This document shows positions 16,675 through 25,649 of a stretch of 64,000 bases of DNA, in pieces (the stretch's first letter is position 1; each line of letters opens with the position of its first letter). A program made the translations under genes and the position numbers. Below the pieces are notes generated by a model. The model worked only from the letters and a program-made list of their open reading frames with translations. It had not been told where the DNA came from and searched no databases. This stretch comes from Mucilaginibacter terrenus (GTDB taxonomy: Bacteria > Bacteroidota > Bacteroidia > Sphingobacteriales > Sphingobacteriaceae): contig NZ_QWDE01000005.1 in the NCBI RefSeq assembly GCF_003432065.1, positions 62,001-126,000 of the forward strand. The letters run 5' to 3'.

Positions 16675-18330
16675 ATGAAAGTTAAGTATCTTCTCTTAGC
16701 CGCGCTATTGTATTCAGCCGGTAGTTTCGCACAAAACAAAAAAACATCTCCAGCAATACAAACTACTTTACCAAGGCCCAAGCTCGTGGTTGGGATAGTT
16801 GTAGACCAGATGCGATGGGATTACTTGTACCGATATTATGACCGCTACCAGGCGGGTGGTTTTAAGCGCATGCTTAATGAGGGATTTACATGCGAGAATA
16901 CCCTTATACCTTATATACCAACAGTAACAGCTATTGGCCATAGCTCTATTTATACCGGCTCAGTTCCTGCTATTCATGGCATTGCCGGTAACGACTTTAT
17001 TGTACAGGCTACCGGAAGATCAATGTACTGCACTGAAGACACTACGGTTAGTACTGTTGGCAGCACCTCCATAGCTGGCAAAATGTCTCCCAAAAATTTG
17101 CAGGCCAGCACCATTACAGACGAGTTGAAGCTTGCCACCAACTTCCGCTCCAAAGTTATCGGTATAGCGTTGAAAGACCGTGGCGGCATACTGCCAGCAG
17201 GGCATGCAGCAAACGCTGCCTACTGGTTTGACGATGCAAGCGGCAACTGGATAACAAGCACGTTCTACATGAATGCGCTTCCGGCATGGGTAAATACCTT
17301 TAATGCGGGCAAGCCTGCAGAAAAGTACCTAAAGCAGGACTGGAACACACTTTACCCTGTAAACACCTATTTACAAAGCGCTGCAGACAATAGCCCTAAA
17401 TACGAAGGCAAATTTGCAGGAGCCGAAACGCCTACCTTCCCGGTAAAAACTTCGGAGTTATATAAAGGCCGAATGGGCATGATCCGCAATACACCGTACG
17501 GCAACTCCATGACTCTGGACCTCGCCCGCGCCGCGGTAGATAACGAGAAAATGGGACAGAACACGGTAACAGACTTCCTGGCGGTGAGCCTGTCGTCTAC
17601 CGATTATATTGGCCACCAATTTGGGCCTAACTCTATAGAGGTTGAAGACACTTACCTTCGCCTGGATAAAGATCTTTCGGCATTTTTTACTTTTCTCGAC
17701 AGCAAGCTTGGCAAAGGTAATTACAGCGTATTCCTGAGCGCCGACCACGGTGCAGCTCATAACCCCAACTTTCTTATAGACCACAACATTCCTGCAGGTT
17801 ATTGGGACGAAAGCGCTGCATTAACACAACTTAATACTGCCCTGGAAAACAAGTATAAAACGAAGGGGCTTGTAAGATCACTATCTAATTATCAGGTAAA
17901 CCTTAATTATACATCGCTAAACAAGGAAAAGATAAGCGAAGAAGCTGTTAAGGCAGATTGTATCCAGTTATTGCAAAAACAGGCTGGCGTTGCTTACGTA
18001 GTAGATATGCAGCGGGCGCAAACAGCAAATATTCCCCAGGATTTACGTACACGTATTATAAACGGCTACAATGCCGAGCGCAGCGGGGCTGTACAAATAG
18101 TACTTAAACCCGGTTGGTATGGCGGCCATGGTGGCACCGGTACCACGCACGGCACCTGGAACCCTTACGATGCACATATTCCATTAGTGTTTATGGGTTG
18201 GGGTATTAAACATGGAAGCCTTGTTCGTGAAACGCACATGACGGATATAGCAGCTACCCTTGCAGCGCTGTTGCACATACAGGCACCCAGCGGTAATATA
18301 GGAACTCCGATAGGTGAGGTATTGAAATAA
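16675..18330 (+). CDS. PafA-like alkaline phosphatase superfamily protein
   Basis: A 551-residue exported phosphatase. The start at 16675 (MKVKYLLLAALLYSAGSFAQ) is chosen over an in-frame TTG at 16651 because it begins the signal peptide. It is a zinc-dependent superfamily member: VGIVVDQMRWDYLYRY with a metal Asp, then the Thr nucleophile in YIPTVTAIGHSSIYTG. KDRGG matches the Lys-x-Arg phosphate clamp of Elizabethkingia PafA; the remaining zinc ligands are SADHGAAH and a C-terminal GGHGGTGTTHGT. It probably releases phosphate from organic monoesters in the periplasm. The DPP IV-like gene follows 42 bp downstream. Confidence 0.9.
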   Translation: MKVKYLLLAALLYSAGSFAQNKKTSPAIQTTLPRPKLVVGIVVDQMRWDYLYRYYDRYQAGGFKRMLNEGFTCENTLIPYIPTVTAIGHSSIYTGSVPAIHGIAGNDFIVQATGRSMYCTEDTTVSTVGSTSIAGKMSPKNLQASTITDELKLATNFRSKVIGIALKDRGGILPAGHAANAAYWFDDASGNWITSTFYMNALPAWVNTFNAGKPAEKYLKQDWNTLYPVNTYLQSAADNSPKYEGKFAGAETPTFPVKTSELYKGRMGMIRNTPYGNSMTLDLARAAVDNEKMGQNTVTDFLAVSLSSTDYIGHQFGPNSIEVEDTYLRLDKDLSAFFTFLDSKLGKGNYSVFLSADHGAAHNPNFLIDHNIPAGYWDESAALTQLNTALENKYKTKGLVRSLSNYQVNLNYTSLNKEKISEEAVKADCIQLLQKQAGVAYVVDMQRAQTANIPQDLRTRIINGYNAERSGAVQIVLKPGWYGGHGGTGTTHGTWNPYDAHIPLVFMGWGIKHGSLVRETHMTDIAATLAALLHIQAPSGNIGTPIGEVLK

Positions 18331-18372
18331 TACCTCATTTCAGTATCTTCAGCCCATAATTAGAAATTAGTG

Positions 18373-20592
18373 ATGATGAAAAATCTTAATTGGGGCAGGG
18401 TATTCCTTTTATTGTTAATGGCACTAAGCATGCAAACTGCTTTTGCGCAAATTCCGTCTACTCATTGGGCCAAAGATGGCTATCAGTACTACAAAGTGCA
18501 AAACGGCGAAGTAGTGATGCTGGACGCGCGTGATGCGTCCAAGAAAACGGTTGTACTGAATCGTGCCATGCTAACACCAGCCGGCCAGGAGCCTGTTGCG
18601 GTGCGTAATTTCTACCTTTCTGAAGACGGACAGAAAGCGCTCATCTATACGAAAGCAAAACGTGTTTGGCGCTTTGCAACCCGCGGAGATTATTGGGTTT
18701 ATGACATGACTGCTAAAAAGCTCACCAAACTTGGTGGGCAGTTGCCTGCATCATCATTAATGTTTGGCAAATTTTCACCTGATGGCGCCAAGGTAGGCTA
18801 TGTTAGTGGCCACAACATCTACGTAGAAACACTTGCAGATAACAGCATAAAACAACTAACTACTGACGGAACCGAAAAGCTGATAAATGGTACGTTTGAC
18901 TGGGCGTACGAAGAAGAATTCTTTTGCCGAGATGGTTTCCGCTGGAGCCCGGACAGCAAACAGATAGCTTACTGGCAAATAGACGCCAGCAAGACCAGAA
19001 ACTATCTGATGCTGAACACTACTGATTCGATTTACCCGTTTGTTAAACCTGTTGAATACCCGGTAGCTGGTGAAGCCCCTTCTCCGTTCAAAATTGGTGT
19101 AGTAAGCGCTGCAGGCGGCAGTACTAAATGGATGGATATACCAACCGATCCTGTGCTGCAATCATACGTGCCCCGCATGGAGTGGGCAGCAAACAGTTCG
19201 GAACTAATCATCCAACACCTTAACCGCGCGCAGAACCAAACCGAGATAATGCTGTGCAACGTAAGCACAGGCGCTGCAAAAACCATTTACGAGGAAAAAG
19301 ACGCAGCCTGGCTGGACATTTTGCCTGAATGGGAGGAGCATTATTACTACGGCGGTTGGGATTGGTTTAATAATGGTAAGGAATTTATGTGGGCCAGTGA
19401 AAAGGACGGATGGCGCCACTTGTACCGCATCAGCCACGATGGTAAAAAAGAGAAGCTTATCACTAAGGGCAACTATGATGTAATGCAGATCAACGCGGTA
19501 GATGAGAAATCGGGCTACGTGTATTTTTCTGCATCACCACAAAATGCTACTCAAAAATATCTTTACCGCACAAAGCTGGATGGTAGCGGAGTTGCAGAGC
19601 GCCTTACTCCAATGAGCCAGCCCGGCACACACAGCTACGACGTATCGCCGAATGGTAAAGCGGCAACACATTCCTTCTCCAACTATTACACCCAGGAAGC
19701 TAACGAAGTAGTGTCCCTGCCCGAGCACAAAACCTTTAGTGGTGCCGAAGAAGTAGCCAAAGCTGTTGCTGGCTCGGCATCTGCTAAAACACGTTCTAAT
19801 ATTGAATTCTTTAAAGTTAAAGACGAAGAAGGCGTTGAAATGGACGGCTGGATGCAAAAGCCTGATAACTTCGACCCTAAAAAGAAATACCCTGTTGTAC
19901 TTTACGTTTACGGAGAGCCATGGGGACAAAATGTTAAAGACGCGTTTGGTGCTACTTACAACTTTTTGTACACCGGTAACATGGCGAAAGACGGCTATAT
20001 ATATGTTTCTATAGACAACAGGGGAACCCCGGTACCTAAAGGCCGCGAGTGGCGTAAATCTATATACAAGGGCATAGGCACGCTTAACATCCGCGACCTT
20101 GCTTTGGGTATGAAACAAATGCTTAAAGACCGTGCTTATATGGACACTTCCCGCGTAGCCGTTTGGGGATGGAGCGGTGGCGGATCATCAACACTTAACC
20201 TGATGTTCCAATATCCGGAGATATTTAAAACGGGCATAGCTGTTGCTGCAGTAGGTAACCAGCTCAATTATGACAACATTTACCAGGAACGCTATACCGG
20301 CGTACCTGTTGACGAAGCCGGCCGCGAAGCGTACCGCAAAGGTTCGCCGATAACTTATGCCAAAAACTTGAAAGGCAACCTGCTTTATATACATGGTACC
20401 GGCGATGATAACGTACATTACAACAATGCCGAGCAGCTGATAAATGAGCTGGTGAAGTATAACCGCCAGTTTGAATTGATGAGCTATCCTAACCGTACCC
20501 ACGGCATATCTGAAGGCCCGGGCACTACCCAGCACTTGCGCACATTGTACACCAATTACCTGCGGGAACATTGCGCCCCGGGTGCACGGTAA
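18373..20592 (+). CDS. S9 family peptidase, dipeptidyl-peptidase IV type
   Basis: About 739 residues. GTG, ATG and ATG codons follow one another at 18370-18378; an ATG start leading into signal peptide KNLNWGRVFLLLLMALSMQT is preferred. An eight-bladed propeller (residues ~50-480) contains WAYEEEFFCRDGFRWSPD, the Glu-Glu region that binds the peptide N terminus in DPP IV. The hydrolase domain has the nucleophile in WGWSGGGSST, a tyrosine-containing YVYGEPWGQ oxyanion loop and a final His in NRTHGISEG. It removes Xaa-Pro dipeptides in the periplasm. A strong terminator follows. Confidence 0.92.
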   Translation: MMKNLNWGRVFLLLLMALSMQTAFAQIPSTHWAKDGYQYYKVQNGEVVMLDARDASKKTVVLNRAMLTPAGQEPVAVRNFYLSEDGQKALIYTKAKRVWRFATRGDYWVYDMTAKKLTKLGGQLPASSLMFGKFSPDGAKVGYVSGHNIYVETLADNSIKQLTTDGTEKLINGTFDWAYEEEFFCRDGFRWSPDSKQIAYWQIDASKTRNYLMLNTTDSIYPFVKPVEYPVAGEAPSPFKIGVVSAAGGSTKWMDIPTDPVLQSYVPRMEWAANSSELIIQHLNRAQNQTEIMLCNVSTGAAKTIYEEKDAAWLDILPEWEEHYYYGGWDWFNNGKEFMWASEKDGWRHLYRISHDGKKEKLITKGNYDVMQINAVDEKSGYVYFSASPQNATQKYLYRTKLDGSGVAERLTPMSQPGTHSYDVSPNGKAATHSFSNYYTQEANEVVSLPEHKTFSGAEEVAKAVAGSASAKTRSNIEFFKVKDEEGVEMDGWMQKPDNFDPKKKYPVVLYVYGEPWGQNVKDAFGATYNFLYTGNMAKDGYIYVSIDNRGTPVPKGREWRKSIYKGIGTLNIRDLALGMKQMLKDRAYMDTSRVAVWGWSGGGSSTLNLMFQYPEIFKTGIAVAAVGNQLNYDNIYQERYTGVPVDEAGREAYRKGSPITYAKNLKGNLLYIHGTGDDNVHYNNAEQLINELVKYNRQFELMSYPNRTHGISEGPGTTQHLRTLYTNYLREHCAPGAR

Positions 20593-20628
20593 CCATCAGG
20601 ATGAGCTTACGCGCTCTGCCGTAAGAAT

Positions 20629-20665
20629 TAAGCCCAAATACCTTTCGGTGTTTGGGCTTAGTTTT
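20629..20665 (+). terminator. Rho-independent terminator of the DPP IV-like gene
   Basis: TAAGCCCAAATACC (20629-20642) is perfectly complementary, apart from one G-T pair, to GGTGTTTGGGCTTA (20647-20660) across a 4-nt loop, followed by GTTTTG. Confidence 0.85.
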
Positions 20666-20666
20666 G

Positions 20667-20700
20667 AACAGGTGTAACACGCGCGCGTGTTACACCTGTT
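20667..20700. repeat. Perfect 34-bp palindrome with TGTAACA / TGTTACA arms
   Basis: The 17-bp arm aacaggtgtaacacgcg is followed directly by its exact reverse complement. It lies just after the DPP IV terminator, inside the 355-bp gap between two convergent genes. The rest of that gap (20701-20860) is A/T-rich without a recognisable gene. Confidence 0.85.
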
Positions 20701-20860
20701 ACAATTTGTTGGCTTTAAAAACATCTAAGAACTTATTGGTGAGCTATTTAACAAAATCCCATGTTACAGTTTTAAAATGGTGATACAGTTTACCCAAAGC
20801 AGCTTATAGAATAATCTACTGAAATACAGTAATTTACATATACCCCTCTCTTTTTTACAC

Positions 20861-20888
20861 TGTAACAAGTGTTACACCCCTGTTACAA
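20861..20888. repeat. Second TGTAACA dyad and direct repeat of the palindrome edge
   Basis: TGTAACA-AG-TGTTACA (20861-20876) is another dyad of the same half-site as the palindrome at 20667. From 20869 the sequence GTGTTACACCCCTGTTACAA repeats 20687-20704 with a 2-bp insertion. Confidence 0.75.
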
Positions 20889-20900
20889 ACTTTACGGCAT

Positions 20901-20929
20901 AAAAAAGCCCAGCAGATAGCAGGGCTTTT
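20901..20929 (-). terminator. Terminator of ssb
   Basis: On the minus strand AAAAGCCC and GGGCTTTTTT flank an 11-nt loop, about 20 bp past the ssb stop codon. Confidence 0.75.
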
Positions 20930-20947
20930 AATTAGGTTAATTATTGG

Positions 20948-21364
20948 TTAGTACGGGAGGTCGTCACTGTCGCCACCCTTAAAATTTTCGTTTTCTACAG
21001 CTCTGGCAACGCGGCTTTCGCCGCTTTCAAAGTCAGTTTTACGGCCAAGCATGGTAAAGTTCTCAGCCACTACTTCTGTTGTGTATTTTTTTATTCCCTC
21101 TTTATCTTCAAAGGAACGGGTGCGTAATTTTCCTTCTATATAAACAAGTTTTCCTTTTTGTAAAAATTTTGCAGCAACATCAGCAAGACCGCGCCACATT
21201 ACGATGTTGTGCCACTCTGTCTGCTCTACTTTTCTGCCTTCTTTATTAAATGTTTCAGAAGTAGCCAAAGGAAAACTAGCAACGGCAACGCCGCCCTCCA
21301 AATGCCTTACCTCAGGGTCCTTTCCTAAATGACCAACAAGTATTACTTTATTAATTCCAGACAT
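20948..21364 (-). CDS. ssb: Single-stranded DNA-binding protein
   Basis: A 138-residue SSB with an N-terminal OB fold (INKVILVGHLGKDPEVRHLEGG, TEWHNIVMWRGLADVAAKFL, GKLVYIEGKLRTRSF) and a short acidic tail ending DSDDLPY in place of the common DDIPF. The tail recruits replication and repair partners. It lies 23 bp downstream of mutY on the same strand, the mutY-ssb order known from other Bacteroidota. Confidence 0.95.
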   Translation of the reverse strand: MSGINKVILVGHLGKDPEVRHLEGGVAVASFPLATSETFNKEGRKVEQTEWHNIVMWRGLADVAAKFLQKGKLVYIEGKLRTRSFEDKEGIKKYTTEVVAENFTMLGRKTDFESGESRVARAVENENFKGGDSDDLPY

Positions 21365-21387
21365 GGCATAAATTAACGGAGAATTAT

Positions 21388-22434
21388 TTAGAAATTAAAA
21401 AAATATTTTATAAATATAAAAATCGGTTTTGGCAAGGCTAATTTTTCCAAATCGGCAACATTGGTAAAAAACCATTCCGGCTTCATTTTTATAGGTTTCT
21501 CTTCAATTACTATAAACTGTATAAACAGCCCCTGGTGTGTCAAAACATGTTTCACAACAGGCGAATTATACTTAATTTTTAATTTTTCTCCAAAATATTC
21601 CTGTACTTCAGCTATATCTAAAACTTCGTATGGCGTTAACTGCCTGTCACTTTCAAACAGGGGTAAATCATACATATTTGCCCAAATACCACTTTCGTCG
21701 CGCTTATTAAGTACAAGCTTATCATCTGCTATATTTAACAAATAGTTAAAAAATCTTACCCGCTTCTTGATCTTGTTCACTTTTACAGGAAGTGCGGTTG
21801 TCGAGTTTAATTTAAATGCAACACAGCTAAGCCTTACCGGGCAAATACCACATGCCGGATTACGGGGTTTACACAGCATTGCCCCAAACTCCATCATTGC
21901 CTGGTTGTGCAATCCGGGTCGCTCCTGGTCAAGTACCTCATCAGCTAATTGCTGGAACAGCTTTTTCCCCTTAGGTAAATTTATGGGTTCATCTATACCA
22001 TAATAGCGTGCCAGCACCCGGTAAACATTTCCGTCAACCACGGCCTTGGCTTCATTAGCTGCAAAGGACGAGACAGCTGCTGCTGTATACTCGCCTATTC
22101 CTTTCAGCCTTAACAGCTGCTCGTACTTCACGGGGAACACACCATTATAATGCTCCTGCACCAGCTGCGCCGTTTTAAGCATATTGCGTCCGCGGGAGTA
22201 ATACCCCAGGCCTTGCCAAAGTTTTAATATATCGTCTTCGGGTGCAGCCGCAAAATCAGTAACGGTAGAGTAGCGTTCTAAAAAGCGGTTAAAGTAAGGC
22301 AAGCCCTGCTCTACGCGCGTTTGCTGCAGTATAATTTCAGACAGCCAAATGGTGTAAGCATCTGTTGTATTTCGCCACGGAAGATCACGTTTATTTTCGG
22401 TATACCAGGTGATGAGTTTGGAGGATAGATCCAT
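21388..22434 (-). CDS. mutY: A/G-specific adenine glycosylase MutY
   Basis: A 348-residue base-excision repair enzyme that removes adenine mispaired with 8-oxoguanine. It has the catalytic Glu helix (SEIILQQTRVEQGLPYF), the helix-hairpin-helix LLRLKGIGEYTAAAV, the catalytic Asp in VVDGNVYRVLARY, and four iron-sulphur cysteines in the C-x6-C-x2-C-x5-C spacing (CKPRNPACGICPVRLSC). A C-terminal MutT-like 8-oxoG recognition domain follows from about residue 230. It is co-directional with ssb and divergent from HU. Confidence 0.95.
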   Translation of the reverse strand: MDLSSKLITWYTENKRDLPWRNTTDAYTIWLSEIILQQTRVEQGLPYFNRFLERYSTVTDFAAAPEDDILKLWQGLGYYSRGRNMLKTAQLVQEHYNGVFPVKYEQLLRLKGIGEYTAAAVSSFAANEAKAVVDGNVYRVLARYYGIDEPINLPKGKKLFQQLADEVLDQERPGLHNQAMMEFGAMLCKPRNPACGICPVRLSCVAFKLNSTTALPVKVNKIKKRVRFFNYLLNIADDKLVLNKRDESGIWANMYDLPLFESDRQLTPYEVLDIAEVQEYFGEKLKIKYNSPVVKHVLTHQGLFIQFIVIEEKPIKMKPEWFFTNVADLEKLALPKPIFIFIKYFFNF

Positions 22435-22440
22435 TCAATA

Positions 22441-22448
22441 CAAAAATA
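22441..22448 (-). promoter_or_regulatory. mutY promoter, -7 box
   Basis: TATTTTTG on the minus strand fits TANNTTTG and lies only 6 bp from the mutY ATG, implying a very short or absent leader. No good -33 element is visible. Confidence 0.45.
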
Positions 22449-22548
22449 CATTATCCATTTTAGTATCATAATTTTAACTCAGAAAACGTGTTTGATGGCG
22501 CTTCCAAAAAAAATGCGCCATTTATTTTAATCTTTAATTTTAAAGCGA

Positions 22549-22556
22549 TACTTTTG
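22549..22556 (+). promoter_or_regulatory. HU gene promoter, -7 box
   Basis: TACTTTTG fits TANNTTTG and lies about 50 bp before the HU start. The -33 region is T-rich without a clean TTTG. Confidence 0.55.
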
Positions 22557-22607
22557 CAACCCCAAAACAGTTAAGTATTTATACAATTAAATAAAAGAAA
22601 ACAGGAT

Positions 22608-22910
22608 ATGACCAAGGCAGAAATTATAGCTGAAATCTCTTCTAAAACAGGTATCGAGAAGGTGGACGTGCAGGAAACTGTTGAAGCGTTTTTCAAGGTA
22701 GTGAAAAGCTCAATGGTAGGTGGCGAGAATGTTTACGTAAGAGGTTTCGGTAGCTTTGTGGTAAAGAAAAGAGCTAAAAAGACCGCGCGTAACATTTCAA
22801 AGAACACTGCCATTATTATCCCTGAGCATTTTGTACCCAGCTTTAAGCCAGCTAAAACTTTTGTAGAGAAAGTACGCACAGGCAACAAATCTGCTAAAGC
22901 AAGCAAATAA
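22608..22910 (+). CDS. HU-family DNA-binding protein
   Basis: A 100-residue nucleoid protein: MTKAEIIAEISSKTGIEKVD N-terminal helices, then the dimer-core GENVYVRGFGSFVVKKRAKK, a DNA-binding arm and the PSFKPAKTFVEKVR C-terminal helix. It bends DNA and organises the nucleoid. The Lys-rich tail GNKSAKASK is slightly longer than in E. coli HU. It is followed 5 bp later by a TPR protein gene, so they are probably one transcript. Confidence 0.93.
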   Translation: MTKAEIIAEISSKTGIEKVDVQETVEAFFKVVKSSMVGGENVYVRGFGSFVVKKRAKKTARNISKNTAIIIPEHFVPSFKPAKTFVEKVRTGNKSAKASK

Positions 22911-22915
22911 TAAGT

Positions 22916-23761
22916 ATGAACAAAAAACAAATAGTCGTAAGTGCGATAGTAGTTGCTACTATGGGCTATTTGTATGTATTGCCTGTTAAGGGCCTTGTAA
23001 AGCCAAAAGAAACAAGCAACAGCACTGCCGGCGTTGCACCGGCACAGCAGCAAGCTGCCAATGTTACCGAGGAAGCAGCTGCAGCACTTGCAAAACCAGG
23101 ACTATCGCAGGAACAACTTCAGCAAATAAATACGCTGGAAGAAAAGCTGAAAGCAGCGGGCGAGGCCGACAAGCCTGCCCTTCAGCGCCAGTTGGCCACC
23201 TTGTGGGACCAGGCACAGCAACCTGCACCGGCTGCGTTTTACTACCAGTCGCTTGCCCGTAAGAACAACGAATTTGCCGACTGGATTAACACAGGTAACC
23301 GTTTTAACGAAGCAACAAAAGCAACTGAAGACCAGGCGCAGCAAGCAGGCCTTGCCGCTAATGCCGCCGAAGCTTTCCAAATTGCTACCAAACAAAAGCC
23401 TGATGATCTTGAAGCTAAAACCGGCTTAGGGGTGGCTCTTGTAAATGGTGGCGGTATGCCTATGCAAGGTATTACTTTACTGCTTGATGTAGTAAAGCAA
23501 GACCCAAAAAATCATGCGGCATTGCTTAACCTTGGCATGTTTGCCATGAAGAGCGGGCAGTATGACAAAGCAGTAGGCAGGTTTAAAACCATGCTGCAAA
23601 CCAAAGAAGAAGTGGAGCCATTGTTTTACCTGGCAGAAAGCTATAAGCAGCTTGGCCAAAAGCAGGACGCTATTGAAGCTTACGAAAGGTGCAAAAAATT
23701 AATGGACGACCCGGTTGCCGGGCAGCGCATTGACGAGTATATAAAGGAATTAAAAAAATAA
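22916..23761 (+). CDS. Membrane-anchored tetratricopeptide-repeat protein
   Basis: A 281-residue protein with one N-terminal membrane segment (IVVSAIVVATMGYLYVLPV), an Ala/Gln-rich linker, and TPR units from about residue 165: DDLEAKTGLGVALVNGG, NHAALLNLGMFAMKSGQYDK, EPLFYLAESYKQLGQKQDA. TPRs mediate protein-protein contact; no enzymatic motif is seen. It lies between HU and the COX24-like peptide upstream of rng. Function unknown. Confidence 0.82.
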   Translation: MNKKQIVVSAIVVATMGYLYVLPVKGLVKPKETSNSTAGVAPAQQQAANVTEEAAAALAKPGLSQEQLQQINTLEEKLKAAGEADKPALQRQLATLWDQAQQPAPAAFYYQSLARKNNEFADWINTGNRFNEATKATEDQAQQAGLAANAAEAFQIATKQKPDDLEAKTGLGVALVNGGGMPMQGITLLLDVVKQDPKNHAALLNLGMFAMKSGQYDKAVGRFKTMLQTKEEVEPLFYLAESYKQLGQKQDAIEAYERCKKLMDDPVAGQRIDEYIKELKK

Positions 23762-23785
23762 CATTAACACTTAAAAATTATTATC

Positions 23786-23875
23786 ATGCCGAGCGGTAAA
23801 AAACGTAAAAGACATAAAATGGCTACCCACAAACGTAAAAAGCGTTTAAGAAAAAACAGGCATAAGAAAAAATAA
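23786..23875 (+). CDS. Tiny basic COX24/AURKAIP1-like protein, probable ribosome-associated peptide
   Basis: A 29-residue peptide beginning MPSGKKRKRHKMATHKRKKR and ending in RHKKK. More than half its residues are Lys, Arg or His. It matches the very short proteins of Bacteroidota annotated as AURKAIP1/COX24-domain proteins, whose eukaryotic relative mS38 is a mitochondrial small-subunit ribosomal protein. A role on the ribosome is inferred from that family and from composition. It starts 24 bp after the TPR gene and is followed by a good terminator. Confidence 0.82.
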   Translation: MPSGKKRKRHKMATHKRKKRLRKNRHKKK

Positions 23876-23894
23876 GCTGCTTTAAGTAGTTTAT

Positions 23895-23916
23895 GCCCCC
23901 GTTTAGGGGGCTTTTA
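23895..23916 (+). terminator. Rho-independent terminator after the COX24-like gene
   Basis: gccccc / gggggc with a short GTTTA loop followed by TTTT, about 20 bp past the stop. It ends the HU-TPR-COX24 unit before rng. Confidence 0.85.
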
Positions 23917-23982
23917 TGTATGTTTTTGTCCACTTATAACATATGGCGCTCCAACGCGCCATTTTAAGAAATGGAGTAGCAA

Positions 23983-25533
23983 TTGATAAAAGAATTAATT
24001 ATCGATTCATCCCCCAACGGGGCTACTATTGCATTATTACAGGACAAACAACTTGTAGAACTCCATAAAGAGCAGATCACCAATAATTATACTGTTGGAG
24101 ATATTTATTTAGGCCGCATTAAAAAAATTATGCCGAGCCTGAACGCTGCTTTTGTGGATGTAGGTTATGAGAAGGATGCCTTTTTGCATTACCTTGATTT
24201 GGGGCCGCAGGTACAAAGCCTGCTTAAGCTTACCAAACAGGTACGTAGCGGGGGATACCAATCAAAGCTTTTAGATAACTTTAAGCTCGAAGCCGATATA
24301 AATAAAGGAGGCAAGATCTCTGATGTTTTAGCGAAAGGCGGGCTTATACCTGTACAAATTGCCAAAGAACCTATCTCTACCAAAGGCCCGCGCCTTAGTT
24401 CAGATCTTTCAATAGCAGGCCGTTATGTTGTACTGGTGCCTTTTTCGGAAGTTATCTCTATCTCTAAGAAGATAAAAAGCAATACCGAGCGTACACGCCT
24501 CCGTAAAGTGGTTGAAAGCATTAAGCCGCAGCACTTCGGGGTAATTATACGTACGGTATCTGAGGGTAAAGGTGTACAGGAACTGCAAAAGGACCTGCTG
24601 GACCTGATAGCCAAATGGGAAACCTTTGTTACCAAGCTACCCGGCACCGAGCCTGCTAAGAAAGTGCTTGGCGAAATTGGCCGCACATCAACCATCCTGA
24701 GGGATATTTTAAACCCGGACTTTCAGCATATATACACCAACGAACAGGGGATGTATGATGAGGTGCGCTCGTATATACACGAGATATCGCCCGAGATGGA
24801 AAGTATTGTGCGCCTGCACAAGCACAAGGATCCGTTGTTTGAGTTTCATGGTATCGAAAAGCAAATAAAAGGAGCCTTTGGCAAAACGGTTAATCTGGCC
24901 GGGGGTGCTTACCTGGTGATTGAGCATACTGAAGCGCTGCACGTTATAGACGTGAACAGCGGCAACCGCACTGCCAACAAGGAGAACCAGGAGGAGAACG
25001 CTTTCCAGGTAAATAAGGAAGCTGCGCGCGAAATTGCCCGCCAGTTGCGCCTTAGGGATATGGGCGGCATTGTAGTGGTCGATTTTATTGACATGCACAA
25101 GCCAACCAACCGTAAGGATTTGTTTGACCACCTTAGGGCCGAGATGGCGCATGACCGTGCTAAGCACACCATACTGCCTCCTAGTAAATTTGGTTTAGTG
25201 CAAATTACCCGGCAGCGCGTACGCCCGGAGATGAACATTGTAACTACGGAAGTTTGCCCTACCTGTAACGGAACCGGAACTATACGGCCAACCATACTGC
25301 TGCTGGATGATATTGAGAATAACTTCAATTACATACTGGAGGAGCAGAATGAGAAAAACATTACGCTTTGTGTACACCCGTACATAGAAGCTTACATTAA
25401 AAAGGGCTTTTTTAACCGCCAGCTGAAATGGTACTTTAAGTACAACCAGTGGATTAAAATAAAAAGCAACCCTGCCTATCAGATTACCGAGTTCCACTTT
25501 TTCTCCAGTAAAGACGAAGAGATAAAACTTTAG
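23983..25533 (+). CDS. rng: Ribonuclease E/G family protein
   Basis: A 516-residue endoribonuclease that acts in rRNA and mRNA processing. The start is TTG at 23983 (IKELIIDSSPNGATIALLQD), preceded by GGAG; the nearby ATG at 23971 hits a stop after two codons. It has an S1 RNA-binding domain (VGDIYLGRIKKIMPSLNAAF) and the two catalytic metal-binding aspartates in LHVIDVNSGNRT and VVVDFIDMHKP. The zinc-link cysteines are in CPTCNGTG. The last 61 bp recur in decayed form about 1.1 kb downstream. Confidence 0.94.
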   Translation: MIKELIIDSSPNGATIALLQDKQLVELHKEQITNNYTVGDIYLGRIKKIMPSLNAAFVDVGYEKDAFLHYLDLGPQVQSLLKLTKQVRSGGYQSKLLDNFKLEADINKGGKISDVLAKGGLIPVQIAKEPISTKGPRLSSDLSIAGRYVVLVPFSEVISISKKIKSNTERTRLRKVVESIKPQHFGVIIRTVSEGKGVQELQKDLLDLIAKWETFVTKLPGTEPAKKVLGEIGRTSTILRDILNPDFQHIYTNEQGMYDEVRSYIHEISPEMESIVRLHKHKDPLFEFHGIEKQIKGAFGKTVNLAGGAYLVIEHTEALHVIDVNSGNRTANKENQEENAFQVNKEAAREIARQLRLRDMGGIVVVDFIDMHKPTNRKDLFDHLRAEMAHDRAKHTILPPSKFGLVQITRQRVRPEMNIVTTEVCPTCNGTGTIRPTILLLDDIENNFNYILEEQNEKNITLCVHPYIEAYIKKGFFNRQLKWYFKYNQWIKIKSNPAYQITEFHFFSSKDEEIKL

Positions 25534-25570
25534 CCGATAGTGCGGATTTTTCTATCTGCAGATAAAGGAG

Positions 25571-25607
25571 AGAGCGGCCGTTTATAAAAACGGCCGCTCT
25601 TTTTTAT
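25571..25607 (+). terminator. Rho-independent terminator of rng
   Basis: agagcggccgttt / aaacggccgctct with a tiny loop followed by six T residues, about 40 bp after the rng stop. Confidence 0.9.
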
Positions 25608-25649
25608 TTAACGCCAACGGATTCACAACTTGTGTTATATTTAAGGCCC

